From the NCBI RefSeq assembly GCF_964026565.1, contig NZ_OZ032162.1:1302001-1366000 (forward strand): a DNA stretch of 64,000 bases. Reading direction: 5' to 3'. This document shows, in pieces, positions 1 to 8,969 of the stretch; within the stretch, counting starts at the first letter, position 1; every line of letters begins with the position of its first letter. This DNA is from Rickettsia endosymbiont of Ceutorhynchus obstrictus (lineage in GTDB: Bacteria; Pseudomonadota; Alphaproteobacteria; Rickettsiales; Rickettsiaceae). Position numbers and translations under genes: made by a program. The notes under the pieces were generated by a model. That model was not told where the DNA came from. It did no database searches and saw only the letters and a program-made list of their open reading frames with translations.

Positions 1-1326
1 GAGTTACTGATATACAAAATGAATGATCAAGCTTTAAATGCAATAAATAATAAAGGGCATACAGCTCTATCGGCAGCAGCTAGCAGAAAGTTAGGTAAAG
101 TATCTGAATTATTAGTATCAAGAATGAGCGAAGAAGCTATTAATGCTATTAATGATTATGGAGTTACAGCGTTAATGTCCGCTGCCAGAAAAAGATTAGA
201 AAATGTATGTGAATTGCTAATTTTTAAAATGAATACATATTCCATAAATTCTATTACAAAAAATGGTAATACAGCATTGATATATGCGGCTAATTATAGA
301 TTAGAGAAAACATGTACTTTGTTAATACCTAAAATGAATGATGAAGCTATTAATTCAATTAATGCAAAAGGGGACACGGCACTAATTTGGGCAGCTAAAA
401 AAGGTTTTAATATTATATGTGAGACGCTAATTTCTAAAATGAATAATGAAACCATTAATATTGTAAATAATAAAAAGCAAACAGCATTTTCTGTAGCATT
501 AGATAACGATTTAGAAAAGAGTTGTGAATTACTAATACCTAAAATTAGTAACCAAGCTATTAACTCTAAAGATAAAGAAAATTTTACTCTATTAATGATC
601 GTGGCGAGTAAAGGATGGGAAAAAAGCTGTGAATTGCTTATACCTAAAATGAATGTTCAGAGTATTAATGCTATTAATAAGTATGGGGACACAGCTTTAA
701 TTTGGGCTGCTAAGTCTCGAATGGAGAAAATATGCGAATTACTAATACCAATAATGGATGATGCTACTTTAAATGTTATTACTGAGAAGGGTAATACAAT
801 ATTAAGCTGGACAACTAAAAGAGGGTGGGAAGAATTATCTAAATTATTGATATCTAAGATGAGCAAAGAGGCTATTAGTTCTATTAATAAGGATGGTAAT
901 ACAGCATTAATTTGTGCTATACGTAATGATTTAGAGGACGTCAGTAAATTATTGATATCTAAAATGAGTAAAGAGGCTATTAATTTTAAAAATTTTAAAT
1001 GCGAAACCCCTTTAAGTTTAGCTACTGAGAAAGGGTTAAAACAAATATGTGATTTATTGGATACTAAAATAAGAGAGGAAACTATTAGCATATTTCTAGA
1101 AGAAGATTTTAAAAATGAGTTTCTAATTGAAGAATCTCTGGCAAAAAAAAGTGAAGCATATTCTCAGTATTTTGAGAATTTTATATCGCCACAGCTTCAA
1201 AAAAGTATAAAACCTGAAAATTCTACTACCACAAACATTCCTACTACTATAAATAATTTAGAATTAAATGCTAATGGAGTAATTCTAACTGGCGAAGAGC
1301 AGGAAATCTCTTCTTATAGCTTATAA
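1..1326 (+). CDS. Ankyrin-repeat protein, 5' end outside the window
   Basis: This is an ankyrin-repeat protein, a family usually used for protein-protein contacts and common among secreted effectors of intracellular bacteria. The frame is open from base 1: the codons before the first ATG (position 19) read ELLIYK, which continues the repeat pattern ELLIPKMxxxAINxINxxGxTAL, so the gene starts upstream of the window. About ten repeats of roughly 34 residues are visible, followed by a low-complexity Ser/Thr/Asn-rich tail of about 70 residues. No signal peptide can be judged. The repeat consensus is the same as that of the large ankyrin protein at 17362-20214, so the two are paralogues. The target is unknown. 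Confidence 0.85.
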   Translation, partial: ELLIYKMNDQALNAINNKGHTALSAAASRKLGKVSELLVSRMSEEAINAINDYGVTALMSAARKRLENVCELLIFKMNTYSINSITKNGNTALIYAANYRLEKTCTLLIPKMNDEAINSINAKGDTALIWAAKKGFNIICETLISKMNNETINIVNNKKQTAFSVALDNDLEKSCELLIPKISNQAINSKDKENFTLLMIVASKGWEKSCELLIPKMNVQSINAINKYGDTALIWAAKSRMEKICELLIPIMDDATLNVITEKGNTILSWTTKRGWEELSKLLISKMSKEAISSINKDGNTALICAIRNDLEDVSKLLISKMSKEAINFKNFKCETPLSLATEKGLKQICDLLDTKIREETISIFLEEDFKNEFLIEESLAKKSEAYSQYFENFISPQLQKSIKPENSTTTNIPTTINNLELNANGVILTGEEQEISSYSL

Positions 1327-1339
1327 TAAATATTTATTG

Positions 1340-1371
1340 CTACTTACTTACAGCTTAACTGTAAGTAGAGA
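1340..1371. terminator. Hairpin after the first ankyrin gene
   Basis: The inverted pair CTTACAG (1347-1353) and CTGTAAG (1359-1365) forms a 7-bp stem 15-20 bases after the ankyrin stop codon. It lacks a strong U run, so it is a possible weak terminator or mRNA end only. Confidence 0.3.
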
Positions 1372-1524
1372 TTTGCCCTATAGTAACCGCATCATTGGCA
1401 GAAATAAACTATATTGCTTTTAAAGCCGATATATTCTTGATTTTTAAACTAATTATTTACATAATTTACTCTAGAGCGTATATATTCTTATATGAATAAC
1501 AACTAAAAGTACGGAGAGATTTTA

Positions 1525-2187
1525 ATGTTGAATCCAGATATAATTACAATGAAAGACGAAAATCGCCAATTATTTTCAGCATTAAAAGATGGTGATATTA
1601 AAGCAATGCGATTTTGGCTTGACAAAGGAGCTAATTTAACGAGTAGTGATAATTTAAGCAAAACTATAAACATTAGGAATCTCTCAGGCGAAACCATCTT
1701 GTTTAAAGCGATAGATGAAGATAAGGCAGACGTCGTAAAATTTTTACTTAAAAAGGGTGCAGATAGCAATATTGCGACGTCATGGGGACTCCCTCCTTTA
1801 CATTTTGCGGCCTTTAGAGAAAATTTGGAAATAATAGAGCTTTTGATTAAGAGCGGTGCTAAGATAAATGCTCAAGATGTTGATGGAGAGACTGCCTTGT
1901 ATTATTTATTATGTAAGCATACGGTTAATATACCGTTAGTAAAATTATTCTTCATCAAAGGAGCGAATATAGATATTAAAAATAGTGATGGGAAGAGTCT
2001 TCTTGAGATGATGAAGAGTAAAAATATTGAGCTAAAAGCATTATTTGAAGATGAAAGTAATGTTTTAACTACTCCTGAAATAACTTCAAATACTCTTCAA
2101 GCCGATACGATAGATATGGATGTAACTACTACTAATATGCTCGGTGAAGATGAAGGAAGAAGTTTATTATATAGTAAATTCAATTGA
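1525..2187 (+). CDS. Small ankyrin-repeat protein
   Basis: A 220-residue protein with about four canonical 33-residue ankyrin repeats at residues 15-170 (motifs GETILFKAI, LPPLHFAAF, GETALYYLL and GKSLLEMM) and an acidic, Thr-rich tail. These repeats are of the ordinary type (xxGADxNxxDxxGxTxLHxAA) and differ from the KMSxxAIN type of the gene just upstream, so the two are neighbours but not recent duplicates. The ATG follows GGAGAG at a normal Shine-Dalgarno distance. There is no signal peptide. A role as a secreted or phage-cargo effector is possible but rests only on family and context. Confidence 0.85.
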   Translation: MLNPDIITMKDENRQLFSALKDGDIKAMRFWLDKGANLTSSDNLSKTINIRNLSGETILFKAIDEDKADVVKFLLKKGADSNIATSWGLPPLHFAAFRENLEIIELLIKSGAKINAQDVDGETALYYLLCKHTVNIPLVKLFFIKGANIDIKNSDGKSLLEMMKSKNIELKALFEDESNVLTTPEITSNTLQADTIDMDVTTTNMLGEDEGRSLLYSKFN

Positions 2188-2375
2188 ATTAGAGACTAGG
2201 CGCAAGGAGTGATGCCTATAATAATAGATGAGCGACGCGTAACAACATCCCTATTTCAAGTCAATTTACTATAAACCAAGAAAATACAATCAGTTTTATT
2301 AGGTCAGTATAATATTTAAATGTGTAAAATTCTTGTAAATACCGATACTTCGGCCGAGATGCTAAGCTAGAGAGG

Positions 2376-2888
2376 TCAAAGGGCTGTAGTAGGTATTGTC
2401 TTTGATTGCAACATTAAATTATATTTAACGCTTAGCAAACATAAATCCACCTCACCTAAAAATATAGCCCGCTCCAGCTTACGACGCTTCACTAGTCCTT
2501 TAAGTTCTTTGTCTTTCACAAAGACCCATCGGAGGAATTGATCGGCAGCCTCAGCATATTTACCTTCGTTCAACCTTTTTAATAGTGTTGAGTTTCTAAA
2601 GGCTGCGCTACCGCAATTAAAAATAAAAGAGATTAAAGCCGCTTTTTGATTAACGGTTAAATGAACGTGACAATATCTGCTCAAATCCATTTGTACTTGC
2701 TTAACATCTTCGTCAAGTAATCGCTCGGCTTGTTCTTTAGTTATTTCACTATCTAATTGCGCTTGCTCATGGGGTTTTATTGCGTGACCATAGCCAATTG
2801 TTTTACGACCTGCAGGGCAGTAATAAGGAACAAGCCTTAAGGATTCAAATTGCTTGATTAACTGTTTTGCTAGTTTTTGAGTGGACAT
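2376..2888 (-). CDS. Phage endolysin, GH24 lysozyme (decayed prophage copy)
   Basis: A muramidase that would cut peptidoglycan at the end of the lytic cycle. The N-terminal half carries the GH24 signature: the catalytic Glu in LIKQFESLRL, then YCPAG and TIGYGH, with the family's C-terminal helical half following. It lies just downstream of a holin gene, as in the second prophage (29317-29787), to which it is closely similar. The last 15 residues differ from that copy because the prophage-chromosome junction falls here (near 2425), which gives a longer, junk-coded tail. There is no signal peptide, consistent with holin-dependent release. Probably enzymatically intact. Confidence 0.85.
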   Translation of the reverse strand: MSTQKLAKQLIKQFESLRLVPYYCPAGRKTIGYGHAIKPHEQAQLDSEITKEQAERLLDEDVKQVQMDLSRYCHVHLTVNQKAALISFIFNCGSAAFRNSTLLKRLNEGKYAEAADQFLRWVFVKDKELKGLVKRRKLERAIFLGEVDLCLLSVKYNLMLQSKTIPTTAL

Positions 2889-2899
2889 TTAACGTAACC

Positions 2900-3124
2900 T
2901 CAATTATTTTTGATTGCCTTATTCTTCAGTGGTTCTGCTGCCTCTTTTTTGCCGATCGGGGTTTTGGTGATTAGCCTTAAGATAATATTAATAATTGCTA
3001 TAAAAGTTACGCTTATTGCCGTTTTTTGCTCTTCCGGTAATTCAATATTTAAATCAGCAAGCCAAGCTGTTAATAATGCTGTTCCATTAAATATAATTGT
3101 TCTAAATCCTTGTAATGTTTTCAT
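2900..3124 (-). CDS. Holin-like small membrane protein (decayed prophage copy)
   Basis: A 74-residue protein with two hydrophobic stretches (about residues 9-24 and 36-54) and a Lys-rich tail, encoded 11 bases upstream of the endolysin. The size, topology and position fit a class II holin that would release the endolysin. It is almost identical to 29799-30023. The assignment rests on position and topology, not on a clear named family. Confidence 0.6.
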   Translation of the reverse strand: MKTLQGFRTIIFNGTALLTAWLADLNIELPEEQKTAISVTFIAIINIILRLITKTPIGKKEAAEPLKNKAIKNN

Positions 3125-3142
3125 AAAAATACCTTTTTGTTA

Positions 3143-3818
3143 ATGTTGATGGTTTTGATGAGTGTATTATTCCCAGTGCCAAGAGCCATGGGGTTTTAGT
3201 AGTTGGACGGTTATTTTGACTAAACCGCTAATGAAATTGTTATTATCGTTTAGTATCTTCCGTAACTCCGACGCTAAAAGAGCTACAGCCATATATTTCC
3301 TCTAGAACCCTGATATTAACGGCAATGACGTAAGTGTGATGCGGTATTTTTATTGTCGTGTCCGTATATTCCCCCGATAATTTTACATCTTCCTCCAAAT
3401 GCATTATTTGCAAATACTCGCCGCTACCTTTTTTAATTAGATAATCATTTTGAACTTGCACAGGCGTAACGGATAAAGCTGAAACGTCGATTTGCTCCCA
3501 GCTTTTACCGGTAAATCGGTATTTTGTTCCATCTTTATTATGGGTAACTTCTAACCATTTATGGGGAATAATAAACCGCCAGCTATTATCGAGCCTTTGA
3601 GCTATTTTATTTGAATGATTTGCAAATTCCCCGGTAGCATTTTGACCGATTATATATAACTGCCCCGGTCTTGGCGAATCAGGCGGCGAGGTTATATTAA
3701 TCTCGTGAATTACCGAATTTACTAGTACGTCAAGCATATTTAACGCTTCGTTATGGGTAATTTCCTTCTGTGCCTGCCCGCTATGGATAAGCGGCAGTTT
3801 TAACCGATTTGTATACAT
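3143..3818 (-). pseudogene. DUF2793-type tail protein, 3' truncated
   Basis: The first 190 residues match the 251-residue protein at 30067-30822. They contain the DUF2793 hallmark, an N-terminal LPLIxxGQAQKEITHNEAL segment followed by the sheet-rich domain with KWLEVTHNKDGTKYRFTGK. In this copy about 95 bases near 3243 are deleted, which shifts the frame and stops translation after DTKR. The leftover sequence for the original C-terminus is still readable at 3143-3240. DUF2793 proteins sit at the distal end of GTA-like and rhizobial phage tail clusters. The role here is probably a tail-tip accessory protein. Confidence 0.7.
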
Positions 3819-3827
3819 ATAATTATT

Positions 3828-4490
3828 TTAGTTAAGGGTTATAGTAGTGCTGTAGCCTCTGCCGATTTGAGCGGATAGTTGGTAAATAGTGGCGGTTAGT
3901 TCTACCGGGGGATTTCTAAAGTCGTTATTTATTTGCTCTTTTGTATAAGTAACTGATTCGGTGGTAGTTTCTAAAGTTCTGATTAATTTCTTTTTCTTGC
4001 TTATATCGATTTCGTATTTTTCTAGAGTTTCGCCAATCGGTATATCAACATAGTCCCGCCAATCGTTGTCAATTCTACTCCGACGTATCCAGCTAATTAT
4101 TATACTGCCTTCTGCATCTTTTGTAGCTTGTGCGTAAACCGGAGCAAAGGGCTTTAAAGCTCTGCCGATATAGGTAAAAGTGAAGCTGTCAGTTTCGGCA
4201 AGAGTTTTGCCAAGAGTTACGGCTTTGTAATTTACGGGTTTGCCGATTAAATTATTGGGTATAGGAACGCTAATAATTTCATTATTTAAAAGAATAAACT
4301 TATCACTGATTTTATGGCTATTAATTGCCCATTCCGTGCCGCTTCTGCCTCGTAGCAATCTAGTTAACTTATATTTCTGATCTTTGATAAGCTCGGCATT
4401 TTGAAATTGAATTAACTCATTCCCGATAAGAGCCTTATTGGCGCCATTAAGCAGTAGCCCATGTAGTAATTGTACTATTTATTTTACTAG
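3828..4490 (-). pseudogene. 3' fragment of the GTA-type tail-tip (megatron) gene
   Basis: The open part (3828-4358) and its broken upstream extension to about 4490 match the last 200 or so residues of the 1232-residue tail protein at 30832-34530, including the RGRxGTEWAxNSHKIxDKFILLN and YVDIPIGExLEKYEIDI segments. Homology stops at about 4490, just before the IS element. The N-terminal fragment of the same gene is at 6570-6822. Some 2.7 kb of the gene is missing and has been replaced by the IS and the 5415-6500 gene. Confidence 0.85.
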
Positions 4491-4594
4491 ATATACCCAG
4501 TATTAGAGCCTATCAGTAAATAAAAATTAAAGAATAAAGAGTAGAAAAATAGAAGAAGAAATGTTATATAAGGTAGCAAAAAAGCAAAAGAACT

Positions 4595-4900
4595 ATGAGC
4601 TATCCAAGTGAATTACGGGATGAAGAGTGGGAAATAATAAAAGAATATTTTGCCTATAAGAAGAAAGGCAGGAAAATAAAAATAGATAGAAGATCAATAG
4701 TAAATGCAATATTTTATCAGAGCCGTACAGGGTGTCAGTGGCAATATTTACCAAAAGAATATCCAAATTATAAAATAGTTAATGAATATTATAATAAATG
4801 GAATCGTAGAGGATTATGGCAAAAGATAAATGAAGAACTGGTTTCAAGATGCCGAGAATCAATGGGGAAAAAAAGCAAATCCGAGAATTGGAATAATTGA
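4595..4900 (+). CDS. IS5-family transposase, N-terminal frame (orfA)
   Basis: A 101-residue protein with the DUF4096 region typical of the first frame of IS427-type transposases (YPSELRDEEWEII, then NAIFYQSRTGCQWQYLP). It overlaps the second frame by 71 bases. A run of seven A after GGGG at about 4863-4873 lies in the overlap and is a plausible slippery site for the frameshift that makes the full enzyme. The protein alone lacks the catalytic core. Confidence 0.85.
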   Translation: MSYPSELRDEEWEIIKEYFAYKKKGRKIKIDRRSIVNAIFYQSRTGCQWQYLPKEYPNYKIVNEYYNKWNRRGLWQKINEELVSRCRESMGKKSKSENWNN

Positions 4901-5360
4901 TTCGCAATCAATTAAGAATACGCAAAGAAGTGAAGTAAAAGGGTATGATGCCGGTAAAAAGATAAAAGGAATAAAGCGTCATATAGTAACAGATGCAAAT
5001 GGTTTATTACTAGCTGTTAATGTACATTCAGCAAGTATACAAGATAGGGACGGTGCTAAAGAAAGCTTGCTTGTAGCAAAGAATAAATATCCATCAATTG
5101 AAAGATTTTTTGCAGATGGAGGCTATAGTGGTAATTTACAAAATTGGTGTTTTTTGAATACAAAATCATTGTTATCTGTAGTAAAGAGAAAATCAGAAAA
5201 ATTTGAAATCTTACCGATTAGATGGATAGTAGAGCGTACTTTTGGTTGGTTAAATAATTTCAGAAGGTTAAGTAAACATTACGAACATACTGTCAAATCT
5301 GCTACTAATCAGATTTATATTGCTATGATTCGGTTAATGCTTAATAAACTGATTTGTTAA
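4830..5360 (+). CDS. IS5-family transposase, catalytic frame (orfB)
   Basis: This frame carries the DDE transposase core: IGIIDSQSIKN (first Asp), ERFFADGGYSG (second Asp) and the Y-R-K-like region WIVERTFGWLNNFRRLSKHYE (catalytic Glu). The protein proper probably begins at the frameshift in the A7 run, giving a fusion with orfA of about 250 residues, which is normal for the group. The ATG at 4830 is unlikely to be a real start. Confidence 0.85.
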   Translation: MKNWFQDAENQWGKKANPRIGIIDSQSIKNTQRSEVKGYDAGKKIKGIKRHIVTDANGLLLAVNVHSASIQDRDGAKESLLVAKNKYPSIERFFADGGYSGNLQNWCFLNTKSLLSVVKRKSEKFEILPIRWIVERTFGWLNNFRRLSKHYEHTVKSATNQIYIAMIRLMLNKLIC

Positions 5361-5414
5361 CACTTATTTACTGATAGACTCTAAGAGGAGGAAGAAAAAA
5401 TTTTCCTTAATTAT

Positions 5415-6500
5415 TTATAACAATAGCTTATTTTCTAAATATTGGATAAAATCTTTAGTTTTTAATAGAGATTTTTTTATTATTTCTTTGTCAGAAATAT
5501 TTAATTTAGTGTGTAGTAATTCTCGATACAAAGTTGTTTCTATTTGATATAGGTGACAAGCATCTAAATAATTATTTAAAATTTTATTTCCGGTTTTTAT
5601 TGCAATTATTACGCCTGGGTTATTTTTATCAAATTGGATTATATGAGAAAGATATTTTAATCCTTTATCATTAGTTAAATGCCAGCATTCTATATTAGAA
5701 GGATTCACCTTATACGGATTTTGCTCTAACATAGCACATGTTCTAAAAAAATGAATGTCATGAGCTGCATTCCAACTATTATGCATTGTTTCTTCTTTTG
5801 CTTTTTTAATATCTCTAAATTTACTCTTTTTAACAAAGTTATTTACCATTTCTTGTAAATTATTATCTAAAAGTGTTTCATTAAAGAAAGAATATTTAGC
5901 TACCTCAGCTACTACACCATCGACTAAGCCTATATTATGTGACATGGTATCAATTAGAAGCTTAAATTTATCCAATCTTGATAAATTAGCATAAAACTTA
6001 TGAATATAATGTATACATAATATACCTGCATATATCGTTAATAAAAATTCGTATTTTTGTTCTTTGTGAAATTGAGATAATATAGTTTCATAAGGTAGTG
6101 AATCATAAGCATTTCTAAATTTAGGTAGATAATCTTTTAAAAATATTTCAAAAGCTTTATAATTTACTTTTTTATATTTTTCAGCCGCTTCGCTTAAAGC
6201 AAAACCTGGAGATAAAAATATTTCTGGTAGTTCTTGAAGAAGTGTTATTATATTCTTTATATTTTGACTATCATAATTACTTTTACTAGAGATGTTCTGG
6301 ATATCATTTATTTCTAATCTATTTCTACTGACTATAAACTTACGTATATCGCATAAAATATTTAAATCTATATATATAGTGGTCTCTATCTTCTTAAATG
6401 CATTAGAGATACATCTTTCTTTTGTTAAAGTTTGATTAGAAAAAATTAATTCAGGAGAACTGATAACTCTAAATAAAAATAATCGTTTAGTATGTTTCAT
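5415..6500 (-). CDS. Unrecognised 361-residue protein, possible PIN-like nuclease
   Basis: No family is recognised with confidence. Near the N-terminus TIYIDLNILCDI resembles the first strand of PIN-like nucleases (hydrophobic-Asp-x-Asn-hydrophobic-hydrophobic). Near residues 240-280, AAHDIHFFRTC followed by WHLTNDKGLKYL resembles the later acidic strands (D.. and TND) of that fold. The middle is helical. The gene sits between an IS element and the remnants of a tail gene in a decayed prophage, together with toxin-antitoxin pairs. A toxin or phage-exclusion role is therefore possible, but this is inference. Base composition is more AT-rich than the phage genes. Confidence 0.55.
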   Translation of the reverse strand: MKHTKRLFLFRVISSPELIFSNQTLTKERCISNAFKKIETTIYIDLNILCDIRKFIVSRNRLEINDIQNISSKSNYDSQNIKNIITLLQELPEIFLSPGFALSEAAEKYKKVNYKAFEIFLKDYLPKFRNAYDSLPYETILSQFHKEQKYEFLLTIYAGILCIHYIHKFYANLSRLDKFKLLIDTMSHNIGLVDGVVAEVAKYSFFNETLLDNNLQEMVNNFVKKSKFRDIKKAKEETMHNSWNAAHDIHFFRTCAMLEQNPYKVNPSNIECWHLTNDKGLKYLSHIIQFDKNNPGVIIAIKTGNKILNNYLDACHLYQIETTLYRELLHTKLNISDKEIIKKSLLKTKDFIQYLENKLLL

Positions 6501-6569
6501 ATTCTTTTGCTATCTATAATAAAAAAGCAATTGAATGATAGCTTAATAAATAGATTATTCAACTATAAA

Positions 6570-6822
6570 TCATATAATATTACCGGCTAACCTTAATTGT
6601 CCGTAGACCTTCGGGATTACCTCGCCGTAACTTGATATTTGGACTTTTAGGTCATTTAACCTTGCCCCCTCTCTTGCATCACCAAAGCCAAAATTGTTTT
6701 GAGCTTTTTTCTTTTTACCGAATAAATTACCGATAGCATTACCGAGTACTGCACCTTTAATGCCGCCGCCAAAACCCGAAAGCTCCACCGACTACAGGCA
6801 GTATTTTACCAAGCCCAAACAT
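6570..6822 (-). pseudogene. 5' fragment of the GTA-type tail-tip (megatron) gene
   Basis: It matches the first 85 or so residues of the protein at 30832-34530 (Gly-rich FGGGIKGAVLGNAIGNLFG, then QISSYGEVIPKVYGQLRLAGNI). The original start is the ATG at about 6822 (MFGLGKILPVVGG), but a one-base change near 6775 shifts the frame. The open frame now begins at a GTG. Homology ends at 6570-6576, where the unrelated insert begins. Confidence 0.8.
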
Positions 6823-6846
6823 TTTAGATTTTTACTAGAGTAATTT

Positions 6847-7119
6847 TTAATCTCTATCTTTGTACACAGAATCTCTTTTACCGATTCTAATTACTAATAC
6901 GGTAATTTCTTGATCTTTAATTTGGCAAATTAATCTATAATCTCTTACTCTATAACGCCATAATTTAATAGCATTACTACCTTTAAGTTGTTTGCCATGA
7001 TTTCTAGGAGATACAGAAACATTTTTAATTAAAAATTGGTAGATAGATTGTTTTATATCTTTAGTTAGTTTACTAAATTCTTTTTCACTACTTGTTGTAA
7101 ATTCAATCTTCCAAGCCAT
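6847..7119 (-). CDS. RelE/ParE-type toxin
   Basis: A 90-residue protein with the RelE fold pattern: the N-terminal strand IEFTTSSEKEFSKL, the helix pair, LKGSNAIKLWRYRVRDYRLI, then ITVLVIRIGKRDSVY. In RelE members the basic residues of the RVRDYR and GKR motifs cut mRNA on the ribosome, whereas in ParE members the target is gyrase. Sequence alone favours RelE. It overlaps the antitoxin gene by 17 bases, so the two are translationally coupled. The pair is inserted between tail genes of the decayed prophage. Confidence 0.85.
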   Translation of the reverse strand: MAWKIEFTTSSEKEFSKLTKDIKQSIYQFLIKNVSVSPRNHGKQLKGSNAIKLWRYRVRDYRLICQIKDQEITVLVIRIGKRDSVYKDRD

Positions 7120-7321
7120 ATTTTTCCTTTATTTCACTTAAAGAGATTGTTTCTTCACCTTTTTCGATTCGAGATAAAGCAAGTAATAAATCGGCTTTTT
7201 CTTGTATATAATTTTCTATTGCTTTACGAATAATATATCCTTTTGGTCTATCTGTTTCTTTAGCAATAGTTGAAAGAACCATATCAAGTTCTTCCGGAAT
7301 TCTAGTAGTAATAACAGTCAT
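7103..7321 (-). CDS. RelB-like ribbon-helix-helix antitoxin
   Basis: The N-terminus (MTVITTRIPEELDMVLSTIA) is a ribbon-helix-helix DNA-binding domain and the C-terminus (ISLSEIKEKYGLED) is a typical toxin-wrapping tail. The ATG at 7321 is chosen over the one at 7339 because the domain begins there. It precedes and overlaps the RelE-type toxin. Such antitoxins repress their own promoter; the AT-rich upstream region (7322-7385) has several TATTA-type imperfect palindromes where it could bind. Confidence 0.8.
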   Translation of the reverse strand: MTVITTRIPEELDMVLSTIAKETDRPKGYIIRKAIENYIQEKADLLLALSRIEKGEETISLSEIKEKYGLED

Positions 7322-7385
7322 AAAATACCTATAATACATTATACTACTTAATATTACAGTATATTAAAAAAAATACAACGTATTA

Positions 7386-8228
7386 TTATAATCTTGAGCT
7401 TAATCTATCTATCCCTGGTAAATCAGACTCACCGCGGAAGTTGATAATATTATTAAATTTTTCTATGCAAGTTTTGCTACTCTTATCGCAACCGGCGACT
7501 ATAGTAAACTCATCACCTACATTAATAACAAAAGGCATCGGTAAAACTAAAGTGATGCGACTATTAATAAAGCTTTTCACTTCCATTTGTAGACCAATAT
7601 TTTTGCCTGTTTGCCAGCTGATATAGCCATAAGTAAACCAATCGTTTTGCTGCATTAATTTAGCAGAAGTAAAAGTTTGTCGGTCGATTACTTCGGTAAC
7701 TATTGCCTGCACGGTAAAATTTTCCTGATGCAAATTAAATTTACAACGCTGATCCCCTAAATTTGTTCGGCAATGAGGCAAGTAAGTTTCACACATAGTT
7801 TGCGATAGAAATTGCGTTAGCCCTCTTACCTCGGCATGGAATAGATTTTTATTTAATGTTACTTCGCCTAAAATTCCATACTTTTGGATTATTTTACCGG
7901 TATTCGGCGATTGATAATTAACTAAAAATATTTCCACTTCAGCAAAATCATATTTACCGGCTAGCAAATCTATTTCAGTTATTTTATTGTCGTGGAATTG
8001 TCCGGCTAAATCGAGATTATCAACCGCCATATTACTATTGCTTTCTACATTGGTTGGCGTAAAACCTGCTATTGAGTCGTATTTGATCTCATCAACAAAT
8101 AAAGCCTGGTCGTGATCGGTAAAAGCAAAAACTTTGTTGTTATCTTTGCGTGTTAATTTCCAGCAAGTGGCAATAGTAGTTACTTCTGCGCTTAAATGAT
8201 TCTTAAGCTGCGGGCTTAAATTCCTCAT
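7386..8228 (-). CDS. DUF2163 tail hub protein (decayed prophage copy)
   Basis: The counterpart of RcGTA gp13 (baseplate hub, DUF2163, with a phage_BR0599-type C-terminal domain). Four Cys in the pattern LPHC..QRC..AGC..KTC precede the invariant NFRGE. In this family they match the cluster-binding cysteines of GTA and lambda gpL-like hub proteins. It overlaps the next gene by 4 bases (ATGA), so it is coupled. It is nearly identical to 34542-35378 and intact, although the tail-tip gene it should work with is destroyed in this copy. Confidence 0.88.
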   Translation of the reverse strand: MRNLSPQLKNHLSAEVTTIATCWKLTRKDNNKVFAFTDHDQALFVDEIKYDSIAGFTPTNVESNSNMAVDNLDLAGQFHDNKITEIDLLAGKYDFAEVEIFLVNYQSPNTGKIIQKYGILGEVTLNKNLFHAEVRGLTQFLSQTMCETYLPHCRTNLGDQRCKFNLHQENFTVQAIVTEVIDRQTFTSAKLMQQNDWFTYGYISWQTGKNIGLQMEVKSFINSRITLVLPMPFVINVGDEFTIVAGCDKSSKTCIEKFNNIINFRGESDLPGIDRLSSRL

Positions 8229-8833
8229 ATTCTAACTTCAACTAAAGGAATATTGCCCCAAGAGCCTATGGCGAAACTATCTATTGAAAAATCTAGGTGA
8301 TCGGTATCGAAACGTACTGGTACGTCAAACTCAAAATCGGCGGTTATTTCTTCGTCATTTTTTGGTGCTAAATTAAAACTTACTCCACCGGTTGTAAAAT
8401 CAATATTAAATCCTTGATTTATAGGCAAAGCATCTATATAGATTTTACAGAAATTATTATTTACCGGCTTATTTATAACTCTAGTATATTCATAATTGCC
8501 GCTTGAATAATGTTTAACTAGTTGAAACTCTTTTTGTTGACCATTACCTTTGCCTATTATTTGATGAACAGCTTTATAATCCGACCAATCTTTATAGCGA
8601 AAGCCTATTGCTCTGCCTCTTCTTGACCTGAAAAAGGCTATTAGCTGCTGCCATTGTTCTTCCGTTTTTATACCACTACTTATGTCATATCTAGCCCGTG
8701 CCTCTTGCCAGTTAATATTGCGCTGCTCGTGACCGCTAAAAGTTGTAACGATATCGGTTGAAAACATCGCTCCACCCTTCGAGCCATAAGATATTTCCGG
8801 CGGAAATTGTATTTCGGCAAAGGGATTAATCAT
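8225..8833 (-). CDS. DUF2460 distal tail protein (decayed prophage copy)
   Basis: A TIGR02217/DUF2460 protein, the counterpart of RcGTA gp12, the distal tail protein that closes the tail tube. It has 202 residues, with N-terminal FPPEISYGSKGG, then RARYDIS, FFRSRRGRAIGFRYKDW and the C-terminal FEFDVPVRFDTD. This copy is full length. The copy at 35375-35982 has lost one base near its 5' end, so this one shows the correct N-terminus. Confidence 0.9.
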   Translation of the reverse strand: MINPFAEIQFPPEISYGSKGGAMFSTDIVTTFSGHEQRNINWQEARARYDISSGIKTEEQWQQLIAFFRSRRGRAIGFRYKDWSDYKAVHQIIGKGNGQQKEFQLVKHYSSGNYEYTRVINKPVNNNFCKIYIDALPINQGFNIDFTTGGVSFNLAPKNDEEITADFEFDVPVRFDTDHLDFSIDSFAIGSWGNIPLVEVRI

Positions 8834-8969
8834 ATTTAGAGAACAAAGAATGCTTATATTTTAGAAATTGAATTTTATTTTGAAGGGTGAACGCACGCAG
8901 CTTATTATAATAAGTGAGTACGTGAATCCCTGATAAAATGAAAGAGCAATTTTTGAAAGATGAGTATTC

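Larger units (their letters stand above)
4506..5381 (+). mobile_element. IS5-family insertion sequence (IS427-like), about 876 bp
   Basis: The ends are imperfect inverted repeats: GAGCCTATCAGTAAATAA on the left and, read from the right end, GAGTCTATCAGTAAATAAG. They are flanked by TA on both sides, which could be a 2-bp target duplication. The element encodes a transposase split over two overlapping frames, as in the IS427 group of the IS5 family. It sits inside the broken tail-tip gene of the decayed prophage. Both ends and both frames look intact, so it may still be mobile. Confidence 0.85.

Noticed and set aside
657..1091. Minus-strand open frame of 144 codons opposite the first ankyrin gene
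   Set aside because: It is the mirror of ankyrin repeats, with repeated Leu/Ser-rich pattern and no ribosome site. The same type of shadow occurs opposite the other repeat genes.
2330..2400. Possible tRNA-Ser piece (CTTCGGCCGAGATGCTAAGC) at the left end of the first prophage
   Set aside because: The match to the tRNA at 55928 is short and not in the right order; it cannot be called an attachment site.
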